Source of the DNA: an uncultured Actinomyces sp.
Lineage (GTDB): Bacteria > Actinomycetota > Actinomycetes > Actinomycetales > Actinomycetaceae
Direction: 5' to 3'
Length of the DNA: 12,569 nucleotides
NCBI GenBank assembly: GCA_938028585.1
Contig: CALIZH010000182.1
Coordinates: 1-12,569 of the forward strand
A program made the translations under genes and the position numbers. This document shows positions 1 through 6,900 of the stretch, in pieces. Every line of letters starts with the position of its first letter. Within the stretch, counting starts at the first letter, position 1. The notes beneath the pieces were generated by a model. It searched no databases. It was not told the DNA's origin and saw only the letters and a program-made list of their open reading frames with translations.

Positions 1-70
1 GCGGGCGCGAGCCCTTGCCGGCGCGCACGCGCACGCGCGGGTCGTCGGTTCCGGTATCGCGCCGGGCCAT
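1..70 (-). CDS. rsgA: Ribosome small-subunit-dependent GTPase A (RsgA), N-terminal fragment
   Basis: Only the first 23 codons are inside the window; the gene continues past base 1. They begin MARRDTGTDD and continue with an Arg/Val-rich stretch into AGKGSRP. This basic N-terminus ending in a GKGSRP-like motif is typical of actinobacterial RsgA, the circularly permuted GTPase that helps mature the 30S subunit. The ATG (70-68) shares one base with the aroA stop codon (TGATG). A strong Shine-Dalgarno, GAGGAGG, lies at 78-84 inside the end of aroA, 7 bases before the start. The location right after aroA is the usual actinobacterial order. The GTPase domain is not visible, so the call rests on the N-terminal signature and synteny. 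Confidence 0.75.
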   Translation of the reverse strand, partial: MARRDTGTDDPRVRVRAGKGSRP

Positions 71-1422
71 CACTGCGCCTCCTCGATCGGCGAGGCCGGG
101 GCAGGCTGGGGGCTTCCGTGGTCGTTGGCGCTGACCATGGAGTGCCACATGGCCTCGAAGGTGGGCAGCGTCTTGGAGGTGCAGGCGATGTCGTCGACCG
201 TGATGCCGGGCGTCACCAGGCCTAGGATCGCGCCGAAGGTTGTCATGCGGTGATCCGCGTAGGAGCGGATCTGCGCGGCGTGGAGAGGGCGCGGCGTGAT
301 AATCAGGCCGTCCTCGGTCTCTTCGGCTTGCCCGCCCGCGCGGTTGATCTCGGCGGCCAAGGCAGCCAGGCGGTCCGTCTCGTGTCCGCGCAGGTGCGCG
401 ATGCCGCTCAGGTGCGATGGACTCGAGGCATAGGCGCAGATCGCGGCCAGGGTGGGGGTCAGCTCGCCGACCTCGGCCATCGTGGCCTTGATGCCCGGGT
501 AGTTGCCGGCGCCCGGACCCGTGAGGGTCAGGCCCTCCTCGTCCAGCGTGATGGTCGCGCCCATGTGTCCCAGCAGCGCGCGCCAGGCGTCGCCCGCCTG
601 CGTCGTCGCCCCCGGCCACGCCGGGATGCGCACGCGTCCACCCGTCACCATTGCGGCAGCCAGGAAGGGGCCCGCGTTGGACAGGTCGGGTTCGACGGTG
701 ATCTCGCCGCCGCGGGGGCGCGACGGGAAGATGTGCCAGGTCGAGAGATCCGCGCGGCCCTCGTCCACGACCTCCAGGTCGATACCCGCGCCCGCCAAGG
801 AAGCCAGCGTCATCTCCACGTGCGGCATCGACGGGACGACGCCCGGAGCCGACACGAACAGGGGATCGCCCACGAGGGGAGAGACCAGAAGCAGCGCGGA
901 CAGGAACTGCGAAGAGGACGAGGAGTCCACCCACGCCTGTGCGCCGAGCGGCGTGTGGATCGGACCCTGGATCGTGAAGGGCAGGTGCCCGCGCTCGCCG
1001 TGATAGGTGACGGTCGCCCCCATGCGCACCAGGGCATCCAGGAGCGGGCCGAGCGGGCGCGCGTAGGCCTGCTCGTCCCCATCGAAGAGCGTCTCCTCAG
1101 GGGAGAGCGCCGCCAGCGGGGGCAGGAAACGCATGACGGTGCCGGCCAGCCCGCACTCGATGCGACCGCCTCGGGGCGGCAGCGACATCGGGGTGATGCG
1201 CAGGGTGCCCGCGCCCTCGTCCTCGACGCGCGCACCCATCACCTCCAAGGCTGCCGCGAACAGGCGCGTGTCGCGCGCATCCAGGGCACCGCGAATGACG
1301 GAGGGGGAATCGGCGACGGCCGCGAGGTAGAGGGCGCGCGCCGTGATCGACTTAGACCCCGGCACCTCGACCGTGGCATCCACGGGAAAGGGGGCCAGGG
1401 GAGCGGGCCAGGGCGCGCTCAC
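70..1422 (-). CDS. aroA: 3-phosphoshikimate 1-carboxyvinyltransferase (EPSP synthase)
   Basis: This cytoplasmic enzyme of the shikimate pathway joins shikimate-3-phosphate and phosphoenolpyruvate to make EPSP, on the way to chorismate and aromatic amino acids. The 450-residue product has the normal family length. Visible motifs are VPGSKSITARAL (residues 20-31, phosphate and substrate binding), CGLAGTVMRF (90-99, PEP loop), DSSSSSQF (166-173, shikimate binding), GELTPTLAA (319-327), RGHETDRL (345-352) and YADHRMTTFGA (388-398). The Glu at 320, in the place of the catalytic Asp of the E. coli enzyme, and Phe after the LAGTVMR loop, where E. coli has Pro, are as I recall them from other actinobacterial EPSP synthases. 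The start is GTG at 1422 and overlaps the upstream gene's TGA as GTGA. No good Shine-Dalgarno precedes it, which points to translational coupling. The downstream rsgA overlaps its stop. Confidence 0.96.
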   Translation of the reverse strand: MSAPWPAPLAPFPVDATVEVPGSKSITARALYLAAVADSPSVIRGALDARDTRLFAAALEVMGARVEDEGAGTLRITPMSLPPRGGRIECGLAGTVMRFLPPLAALSPEETLFDGDEQAYARPLGPLLDALVRMGATVTYHGERGHLPFTIQGPIHTPLGAQAWVDSSSSSQFLSALLLVSPLVGDPLFVSAPGVVPSMPHVEMTLASLAGAGIDLEVVDEGRADLSTWHIFPSRPRGGEITVEPDLSNAGPFLAAAMVTGGRVRIPAWPGATTQAGDAWRALLGHMGATITLDEEGLTLTGPGAGNYPGIKATMAEVGELTPTLAAICAYASSPSHLSGIAHLRGHETDRLAALAAEINRAGGQAEETEDGLIITPRPLHAAQIRSYADHRMTTFGAILGLVTPGITVDDIACTSKTLPTFEAMWHSMVSANDHGSPQPAPASPIEEAQ

Positions 1423-1946
1423 GAAGCGGAGCCGCTCAGACGCTCCACGACCGCGGCCTCAGCCGCAGCGATCGCGCGGCGCTGATCGCGGCGCATCGAA
1501 CGCGCAACGAGAGCCGACGGCTGGCCGACACGATCCGTCGACGCGAGAAGAACGCCGGCGGCCAGACCCGCCTTGTTGAGCGTGCGGTAGCGGCGACGCT
1601 TGATCTGCTCCTTCGACAGGCCTCGCGTCGTGCCCGGCAGAGGAGCATTGACGAGGGCCATCGGCGCGCCGATCGCGGCCAGAGTCAGGGCAGCCACGCG
1701 GGGCTTACGACCCAGCGCGAAACGCAGACCCGCGACGACCGTCACCGCGCCCGTCACGCGGGTCGCGACGGCCAACTGCTGATCCGTCAGCGGCTCCAGG
1801 CCAACCGCGTCGGTTGCCTTATCGATGAGGGGACGAACGCCCGCGGCGCGCTCCACATGGAAACGCGGATGCATGAGGGCATCAACCCCGTCGGCGATGA
1901 ACGGGGCGGCGAGCAGGGGACGGGCAACAACGCGCAGCAGATTCAT
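1419..1946 (-). CDS. DoxX-family integral membrane protein
   Basis: The protein of 175 residues begins MNLLRVVARPLLAAPFIADG, where the ARPLLA..F...G.DAL pattern is typical of actinobacterial DoxX/DoxD-like small membrane proteins. Hydrophobic segments lie near residues 5-22, 62-77 and 88-105, and a short one near 127-140. The C-terminus is charged and Ala/Arg rich, probably cytoplasmic. An in-frame start at 2033 would add 29 residues of unhydrophobic sequence running back toward the divergent promoter region; ATG 1946 fits the family N-terminus better, although only a GGGG run precedes it. It heads an operon with aroA and rsgA through a GTGA overlap. In Mycobacterium tuberculosis a DoxX protein works with SodA and SseA in thiol and oxidant defence. 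That role is only an inference here, helped by the divergent sigR. Confidence 0.78.
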   Translation of the reverse strand: MNLLRVVARPLLAAPFIADGVDALMHPRFHVERAAGVRPLIDKATDAVGLEPLTDQQLAVATRVTGAVTVVAGLRFALGRKPRVAALTLAAIGAPMALVNAPLPGTTRGLSKEQIKRRRYRTLNKAGLAAGVLLASTDRVGQPSALVARSMRRDQRRAIAAAEAAVVERLSGSAS

Positions 1947-2049
1947 ACCCCTATTGTTCGACACCTTTGCCCCCGGGGGAAGCCGAACGGCCCGGCCACT
2001 CCCAAACAACGGGGTGAAAGTGGTGCAACGCACAATTGTTGGGGGTTGT

Positions 2050-2074
2050 GGAATAAAGAGGGGCGTGAGGCGTT
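2050..2074 (+). promoter_or_regulatory. Candidate SigR-dependent promoter of sigR-rsrA
   Basis: GGAAT at 2050-2054 and GTT at 2072-2074 are separated by 17 bases. The known SigR/SigH consensus of Streptomyces and Mycobacterium is GGAAT, about 18-19 bases, then GTT, so this is one base short. It faces sigR, and the predicted start point near 2081 gives a leader of about 65 bases. Autoregulation by SigR is established in those genera and fits here, but transcription was not observed. Confidence 0.6.
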
Positions 2075-2144
2075 GCCCTCAGTATGACCGCCCATCGCCC
2101 ACTCCCATTCGCGCCGCACGCCCGCGCGACTACGCTGGGAGGCG

Positions 2145-2777
2145 ATGGATACGACAACCCCCTCACCGACGCCGCAGGCACCCGAGCCCGCCCCGGCCTC
2201 GTCCGTCCCGGACGGCGCCACGCTCGAGGCGCGCTTCATGGACGAAGCGATGCCCCTCATGAACCAACTCTTCGGCGCGGCACTAGGCATGACCCGCAAC
2301 CGAGCCGACGCGGAGGACCTGGTTCAGGAGACCTACCTCAAGGCCTACCAGAAGTTCCACCAGTACCAGCCCGGCACCAACATCAAGGCCTGGCTGTACC
2401 GGATCCTCACCAACACGTACATCACCAGCTACCGCAAGGCACAGCGCTCGCCCAAGCGCGCCTCCAGCGACACCGTCGAGGACTGGCAGCTCGCCGACGC
2501 CGCCTCCCACGCGGAGGTCGGCCTCAAGTCTGCGGAAGTCGAAGCCCTCGAGGCGCTGCCCTCCACGCAGCTGCGCGAGGCCCTCGATTCGCTCTCAGAG
2601 GAACACCGGATGGTTGTCCTCATGGCTGACGTTGAAGGTATGAGCTACAAGGAAATCGCCGAAGAACTAGGAGTTCCCATGGGGACCGTCATGAGCCGAC
2701 TGAACCGGGCGCGCAAGAACCTGCGCTCCGCGCTGGCCGACGTCGCCGCGGAATACGGGATCGGAGGAGCCAAGTGA
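2145..2777 (+). CDS. sigR: Redox-responsive ECF sigma factor (SigR/SigH/RpoE type)
   Basis: This 210-residue group IV (ECF) sigma factor should direct RNA polymerase to thiol-oxidative and heat stress genes. A Pro/Ala-rich N-terminal tail (1-25) precedes region 2 (about 30-100), with the core-binding stretch RADAEDLVQETYLKAY (53-68) and the -10-melting part KAWLYRILTNTYITSYRK (81-98). Region 4 (about 140-200) has LSEEHRMVVLMADVEGMSYK (150-169) and the helix-turn-helix EIAEELGVPMGTVMSRLNRA (170-189). The ATG at 2145 follows GGGAGG at 2137-2142, with unusually tight 2-base spacing; no in-frame start lies upstream. It ends in a GTGA overlap with rsrA, the standard sigma/anti-sigma arrangement. 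A GGAAT/GTT promoter upstream suggests it transcribes itself. Confidence 0.92.
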   Translation: MDTTTPSPTPQAPEPAPASSVPDGATLEARFMDEAMPLMNQLFGAALGMTRNRADAEDLVQETYLKAYQKFHQYQPGTNIKAWLYRILTNTYITSYRKAQRSPKRASSDTVEDWQLADAASHAEVGLKSAEVEALEALPSTQLREALDSLSEEHRMVVLMADVEGMSYKEIAEELGVPMGTVMSRLNRARKNLRSALADVAAEYGIGGAK

Positions 2778-3073
2778 ACACGCGCGTCACCTGCCAGGAC
2801 GTCCTCGACGCCCTATACGAACTGATCGACTGCGAGGAGTGCGACCGCCGCAGCGGCCTCATCGACGCCGGATCCGTACCCGGTCCCGATGCTCGCGCCC
2901 GCGCACTCATGATCAAGCACGTCGCCACCTGCGCGCACTGCACCGACGCCTTGGACGCCGAGCGCCACGTGCGCGCCCTCATGCGCGGCTGCTACGAGAC
3001 CGAGCAGGCCTCGGATACGCTGCGTGCCCGCGTCGTCGCCTCGATCACCAGCGTGTCCGTCTCCTGGCGCTAA
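2774..3073 (+). CDS. rsrA: Zinc-binding anti-sigma factor (RsrA/RshA family), variant linker
   Basis: The 99-residue protein should hold SigR inactive under reducing conditions and release it when its zinc-site cysteines form disulfides. The ZAS signature HVATCAHC (residues 49-56, H-x3-C-x2-C) is clear, and VTCQDVLDALYELID (5-19) matches the N-terminal helix whose Cys (here C7) is the fourth zinc ligand in S. coelicolor RsrA. C73 sits where mycobacterial RshA also has a Cys. The linker between C7 and H49 is about 16 residues longer than the 26-residue spacing in S. coelicolor and contains an extra CEEC pair (20-23). The start is GTG, overlapping the sigR stop as GTGA, with GGAGGAG at 2763-2769 as ribosome binding site. 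The family call is firm; the effect of the linker is unknown. Confidence 0.9.
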   Translation: MNTRVTCQDVLDALYELIDCEECDRRSGLIDAGSVPGPDARARALMIKHVATCAHCTDALDAERHVRALMRGCYETEQASDTLRARVVASITSVSVSWR

Positions 3074-3125
3074 GCGAGCTGCGACAACGCGCGACCGCGT
3101 GGCGTTACGTGGGCTGACGAGGCCT

Positions 3126-3143
3126 GGGCTGCCGCCCGTTTTT
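3126..3143 (+). terminator. Weak candidate terminator after rsrA
   Basis: A 4-bp GC stem, GGGC-TGCC-GCCC (3126-3137), is followed by G and five T residues. An outer imperfect pairing (GACGAGG near 3116-3122 with CCTTCGTC downstream) could lengthen it. The stem is short, so it may only attenuate read-through from sigR-rsrA into the bL37 gene. Confidence 0.3.
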
Positions 3144-3215
3144 CGGTGACCTTCGTCGCCGCGAACGGCCTGTGCCTTGGTGGTTTGGGCCAATGTGTGC
3201 AAAAATGCTTCAGTC

Positions 3216-3236
3216 TAGACAACAAACCCAAGGAGA
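3216..3236 (+). promoter_or_regulatory. Candidate -10 element and Shine-Dalgarno for bL37
   Basis: TAGACA at 3216-3221 is a fair -10 match, and AAGGAGA at 3230-3236 is a strong ribosome binding site 5 bases before the ATG at 3242. The stretch from about 3181 is distinctly A/T rich compared with the DNA to its left. I could not find a good -35 at normal spacing, so the promoter part is weak and the Shine-Dalgarno part is solid. Confidence 0.4.
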
Positions 3237-3241
3237 ATGAC

Positions 3242-3316
3242 ATGTCGAAGCGGGGTCGTAAGCGTCGCGATCGTCGTAAGCACGGCGCGAACCACGGCAA
3301 GCGTCCTAACGCCTGA
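3242..3316 (+). CDS. 50S ribosomal protein bL37 (24 residues)
   Basis: This very short gene encodes MSKRGRKRRDRRK followed by HGANHGKRPNA, then TGA. The composition is extremely basic, and the ANHGKRPN ending matches the small actinobacterial large-subunit protein bL37 described from mycobacterial ribosome structures. It should bind 23S rRNA in the 50S subunit. It has a strong Shine-Dalgarno (AAGGAGA, 3230-3236) and ends 17 bases before a perfect hairpin terminator, so it has its own expression signals. It is easily missed because it is below common length cut-offs. The related tiny protein bS22 (AURKAIP1/COX24-like) has a different sequence with KKRRKRMSKKK-type motifs, so bL37 is the better call. 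Confidence 0.88.
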   Translation: MSKRGRKRRDRRKHGANHGKRPNA

Positions 3317-3333
3317 ACCGTGTTTTAAACGGG

Positions 3334-3371
3334 TGTGGGGTCCGATGCATCGCATCGGACCCCACAGTTTT
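3334..3371. terminator. Intrinsic terminator between convergent bL37 and GDSL genes
   Basis: TGTGGGGTCCGATGC (3334-3348) pairs perfectly with GCATCGGACCCCACA (3352-3366) around a 3-base loop, ATC. On the plus strand GTTTT follows, a moderate U tract. On the minus strand the stem is followed by CCCGTTTAAAAC, which is poorer. It lies between two genes that converge, so it probably serves both, mainly bL37. Confidence 0.88.
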
Positions 3372-3386
3372 ATCTCCGCTGGATTT

Positions 3387-3989
3387 TTAGGATTCGGCTT
3401 CTTGAGCGCCAATCCACTCAAACCATCCTTGATGCAGAACAAGCCAAGCCATCAGTGCAAAGCCAGACTGTCCGGGCATCGATGCCCCACGGGCACTGCG
3501 TACGGATGAAGACGCCATATCTTCAAACCACTGGTCATGAGCGACGAGGGGAGTATAGGTATCAACAAAGGGGATATCTCTGCGTTCACACACCTGTTGA
3601 CACGACAGTGAAAGTTCTTTCACTGCAGAGGATTGCACACCGGCAAGCGGAGGCGGGCCAACGACCATCGAGGGGATCCCCAAAGTTGATGCTCGGTCAG
3701 TAATATTCGCCAAATTGAGGCGCGATCGTGGAGTTGAAATCCCGGCCGGAATATCACTGCATCCAACAGCAATAATCAGTGCGCAAGGCTCGTCGGGAGC
3801 AAAGCGATACACGACCTCATCCTCCCAGCGTGCAGCAAGCTGCGAGGTCGTTTCTCCCGGAACAGCCAAGGTCATGACGGTTGGCGGAGAAGGGAACTCG
3901 GAGCGTGCCAATACCCGCCCAACCCAACCGAGGCCTCGGGGATCTCCCATGGGGGTAATGAGTTCATCGCCGATAATACAGATTCGCAT
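3387..3989 (-). CDS. GDSL/SGNH-fold protein with degenerate catalytic blocks
   Basis: The 200-residue protein begins MRICIIGDEL (block I region), continues with PGETT (44-48, block II region) and GCSD (76-79, block III region), and ends with a PGQSGFALMAWLVLHQGWFEWI stretch split here as PGQSGFAL (172-179) plus a Trp-rich tail. The overall layout fits the SGNH hydrolase (esterase/lipase) fold. However, the nucleophile Ser of GDS is Glu (E9), the block III Asn is Ser (S78), and the DxxHP motif before PG reads GASMP, so His is Met (M171). Ordinary serine-hydrolase activity is therefore doubtful. No signal peptide is seen, so it is probably cytoplasmic. The ATG at 3989 was preferred to an in-frame start at 4145, which would put 52 residues inside kgd. 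It lies 8 bases after the kgd stop and is probably co-transcribed. Its role is unknown. Confidence 0.7.
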   Translation of the reverse strand: MRICIIGDELITPMGDPRGLGWVGRVLARSEFPSPPTVMTLAVPGETTSQLAARWEDEVVYRFAPDEPCALIIAVGCSDIPAGISTPRSRLNLANITDRASTLGIPSMVVGPPPLAGVQSSAVKELSLSCQQVCERRDIPFVDTYTPLVAHDQWFEDMASSSVRSARGASMPGQSGFALMAWLVLHQGWFEWIGAQEAES

Positions 3990-3997
3990 GATGACCC

Positions 3998-6900
3998 CTA
4001 TGCGAAGGCTCGGCGCATGAGCTCCGCGGCCTGTTCGCGGTGCAAGCTTGCTCGCCCGGCGGCGGTGGTTGCGCTCTCTGGACGAGAAACCAGAGTTGGT
4101 GCAATTCCTAGCTCGGGGAACAAATTCAATGCGAAGTGAGGCCAAATTCCCTGGTTCTTCGGCTCATCTTGGACCCACAGGAGTTCGGCATTCGGGAATG
4201 CAGACAGAACCTGACGGAGCTCCTCAGTAGGAAGCGGATAGAGCTGCTCAACGCGAATAATCGCCGTATTCCACGCACCGCGCTCTTCCCGCTCATGGAT
4301 CAGGTCGTAGTAGACCCGTCCCGAGCACAAAATCACCCGCGACACGTGGTTTGTATCCACCCGCGAATCGACTTCGCCGTACACGGGAGTGAAGGATCCG
4401 GTGGTGAATTCCTCGAGACCCGATGACGCTGCATGTAGACGCAGAAGCTGCTTCGGGGTGAAGGCGATGAGTGGCTTACGAGGCCTCTTGTAGGCCTGAG
4501 TGCGCAGCATGTGGAAGTGGTTCGCCGGGGTAGAGGGCTGAACAATCCACATGTTGTTTTCCGCGGCAAGCTGCAGGTATCGCTCGATTCGTGCAGACGA
4601 ATGGTCTGGACCCTGGCCCTCTTGGCCGTGCGGCAGGAGCATGACCAAGGACGAACGCTGTCCCCACTTTGTTTCCGCGGAAGAAACAAACTCATCGATG
4701 ACCGTTTGAGCGCCAATCGCGAAGTCTCCAAACTGCGCTTCCCACAAAACCAAAGCTTCAGGGCGCTCGATCGAGTAGCCATACTCATAGGCCAATACCG
4801 CATACTCCGACAGCGGCGAATCGAAAACATCGAAGTTTGCCTGGTCGGGAGTAAGGAAGTGTAGGGGAGTGAACTCGCGACCGTCTTTGTGATCGTGCAA
4901 AACTGCATGGCGCTGGACGAATGTCGCACGTCGTGCGTCCTCGCCCGAGAGACGAATGGGTGTTCCCTCCATCAACAAAGTGCCAAAGGCTAGGAGCTCC
5001 GCGAAACCCCAGTCAATCGGGGCATGACCAGTTGCCATTTCCTGACGCTTCTGGCACAGCTTCTCAAGCTTGGGGTGCACGGTGAAATCAGGCGGGAAAT
5101 TCACGTAGGCATCACCAATACGCTCGAGCGTCTCGGGGCTGACTGCCGAAGACCAGCCAATCATCATTCCCGCGCCGGGAAGCTGGCTTTCGGGGACCTG
5201 CCACTGATCATCTTCCAAGTGGTGCTCTTGCTGCGGGGCCCAACCGTGCTCACGGGTGTGCTCAAGGATTTCGCTGAGCTCGGCCTCGTAGGCGCGGATT
5301 GAGGCGCGGGCTTCTTCATCGGTCAACTGACCACGGCCAACTAGGTTGCGAATGTAAACCTCACGGGTGGACGGAAGCTGTGAAATGAGCGAGTACATGA
5401 CCGGTTGCGTCATTGAGGGATCGTCGCCCTCATTGTGGCCGCGACGGCGGTAACAGGTCATGTCGATGATGACATCCTTGTGGAAAGCCTCGCGGAAATC
5501 CAAAGCCAATGCAGCCACGCGGACTACGGCCTCGGGATCATCACCATTGACATGGAAGATCGGGACCTGCAGTCCCTTGGCCAAATCGGTTGGGTAGCGC
5601 GTTGAACGACCTGAAGCTGGACCGGTTGTAAAACCAATCTGGTTGTTCACAATGACGTGAATGGTTCCGCCAGTGCGGTAGCCGGTCAGCTGAGACATAT
5701 TGAGAGTCTCTTGAACGACACCCTGGCCAATGAAGGCAGCATCACCGTGAATGAGTAGCGGAACCACGGGAAAATCAGGATCACCCAAGACATCTTGCTT
5801 CGCGCGAACAATGCCCTCGAGGACGCCGTCAGCGGCCTCGAGATGCGAGGGATTTGCCGCAAGAGAAATCTTCGTTGCTACGCCGTCTTCAGAGGAATAT
5901 ACGCCTTCGGTACCCAGGTGATACTTGACGTCGCCAGAGCCTTGGACAGTGCGCGGATCCTGATTTCCTTCGAACTCGGAGAAAATCTGGGCATAGCTCT
6001 TGCCAGCAAGGTTTGCCAGAACATTCAAGCGTCCGCGGTGAGCCATTGCAATGGCAACCTCGTGGATCCCTCGGTGTGCGGCCTTATTCAAGATCTCGTC
6101 CAAAAGCGGGATCAGCGACTCCCCGCCTTCCAAAGAGAAACGCTTCTGGCCCAAGTATTTTGTCTGCAAGAACTCTTCGAAAGCCTCAGCGTGAATGAGC
6201 GTCGACAGAATATGGCGCTGTTCCTTAGCGGAAGGAGCTTCAAAGGGGCCTTCAATGCGTTCTTGGACCCACTGTCGCTGGTTCGGGTCCTGAATGTGCA
6301 TGTATTCGATGCCGATAGAACGAATATAGGTATCGTGCAGGCGGGCAAGCAGATCGCGAAGTAGCATCTGCTCGCTTCCACCGAAGCCACCCGTGGGGAA
6401 TGAACGATCCAAGTCCCACACAGTCAAGCCGTAGGTTGAAAGGTTCAAATCGGGGTGGCGGCGGACGCGATAAGCCAAGGGGTCGGTATCTGCTGCCAAA
6501 TGGCCTCGTGAACGGTAGGCCTGGATGAGCTCAGCAATACGAGCGGGCTTGCCCTTTTCGCGCTCCAGATCGTATTCGAAGTCTGCTTCCCACGTGTAGG
6601 GAGGAACTGGGATATGAAGCGCTGTAAACACGCGGTCGAAGAAACCGTCGCGTCCACTGAGTTTGAGATCAAGGAGGCGCAGGAAATCACCCGAAGCGGC
6701 GCCCTGGATCACGCGATGGTCGTAGGTCGAGGAGACGAACATCGTCTTGCCAATGCCCAAAAGGGCGAGTTTGCGCGGAGAAACTCCAGCAAATTCCGCG
6801 GGGTAATCCATTGCGCCTACGCCGATGATGGCACCTTGACCATTCATCAGACGCGGAACGGAAGTTGTTGTTCCAATGGTTCCGGGGTTTGTGAGCGTGA

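Noticed and set aside
20..40. GCGCACGCGCACGCGC simple repeat near the window start
   Set aside because: It encodes the Val-Arg repeats of the RsgA N-terminus and reflects codon choice.
250..1485. A 411-codon plus-strand open frame antisense to aroA
   Set aside because: It is Arg/Gly-rich with no recognisable domain and is a shadow of high-GC coding on the opposite strand; aroA has all its motifs.
2031..2038. Short palindrome around ACAATTGT in the doxX/sigR intergenic region
   Set aside because: The 8-base symmetry does not extend outward and is too short to separate from chance.
2084..2629. A 181-codon plus-strand frame starting close to the predicted sigR transcript start
   Set aside because: It overlaps sigR out of frame with low-complexity Arg/Pro-rich sequence, no Shine-Dalgarno and no family signature.
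3990..4145. N-terminal extension of the GDSL-like protein into kgd
   Set aside because: It would overlap the conserved kgd C-terminus with Arg-rich sequence, while MRICIIGDEL at 3989 is the natural start of the fold.
5795..6364. A 189-codon frame antisense inside kgd
   Set aside because: No domain, and it runs opposite to the conserved E1 core of Kgd.
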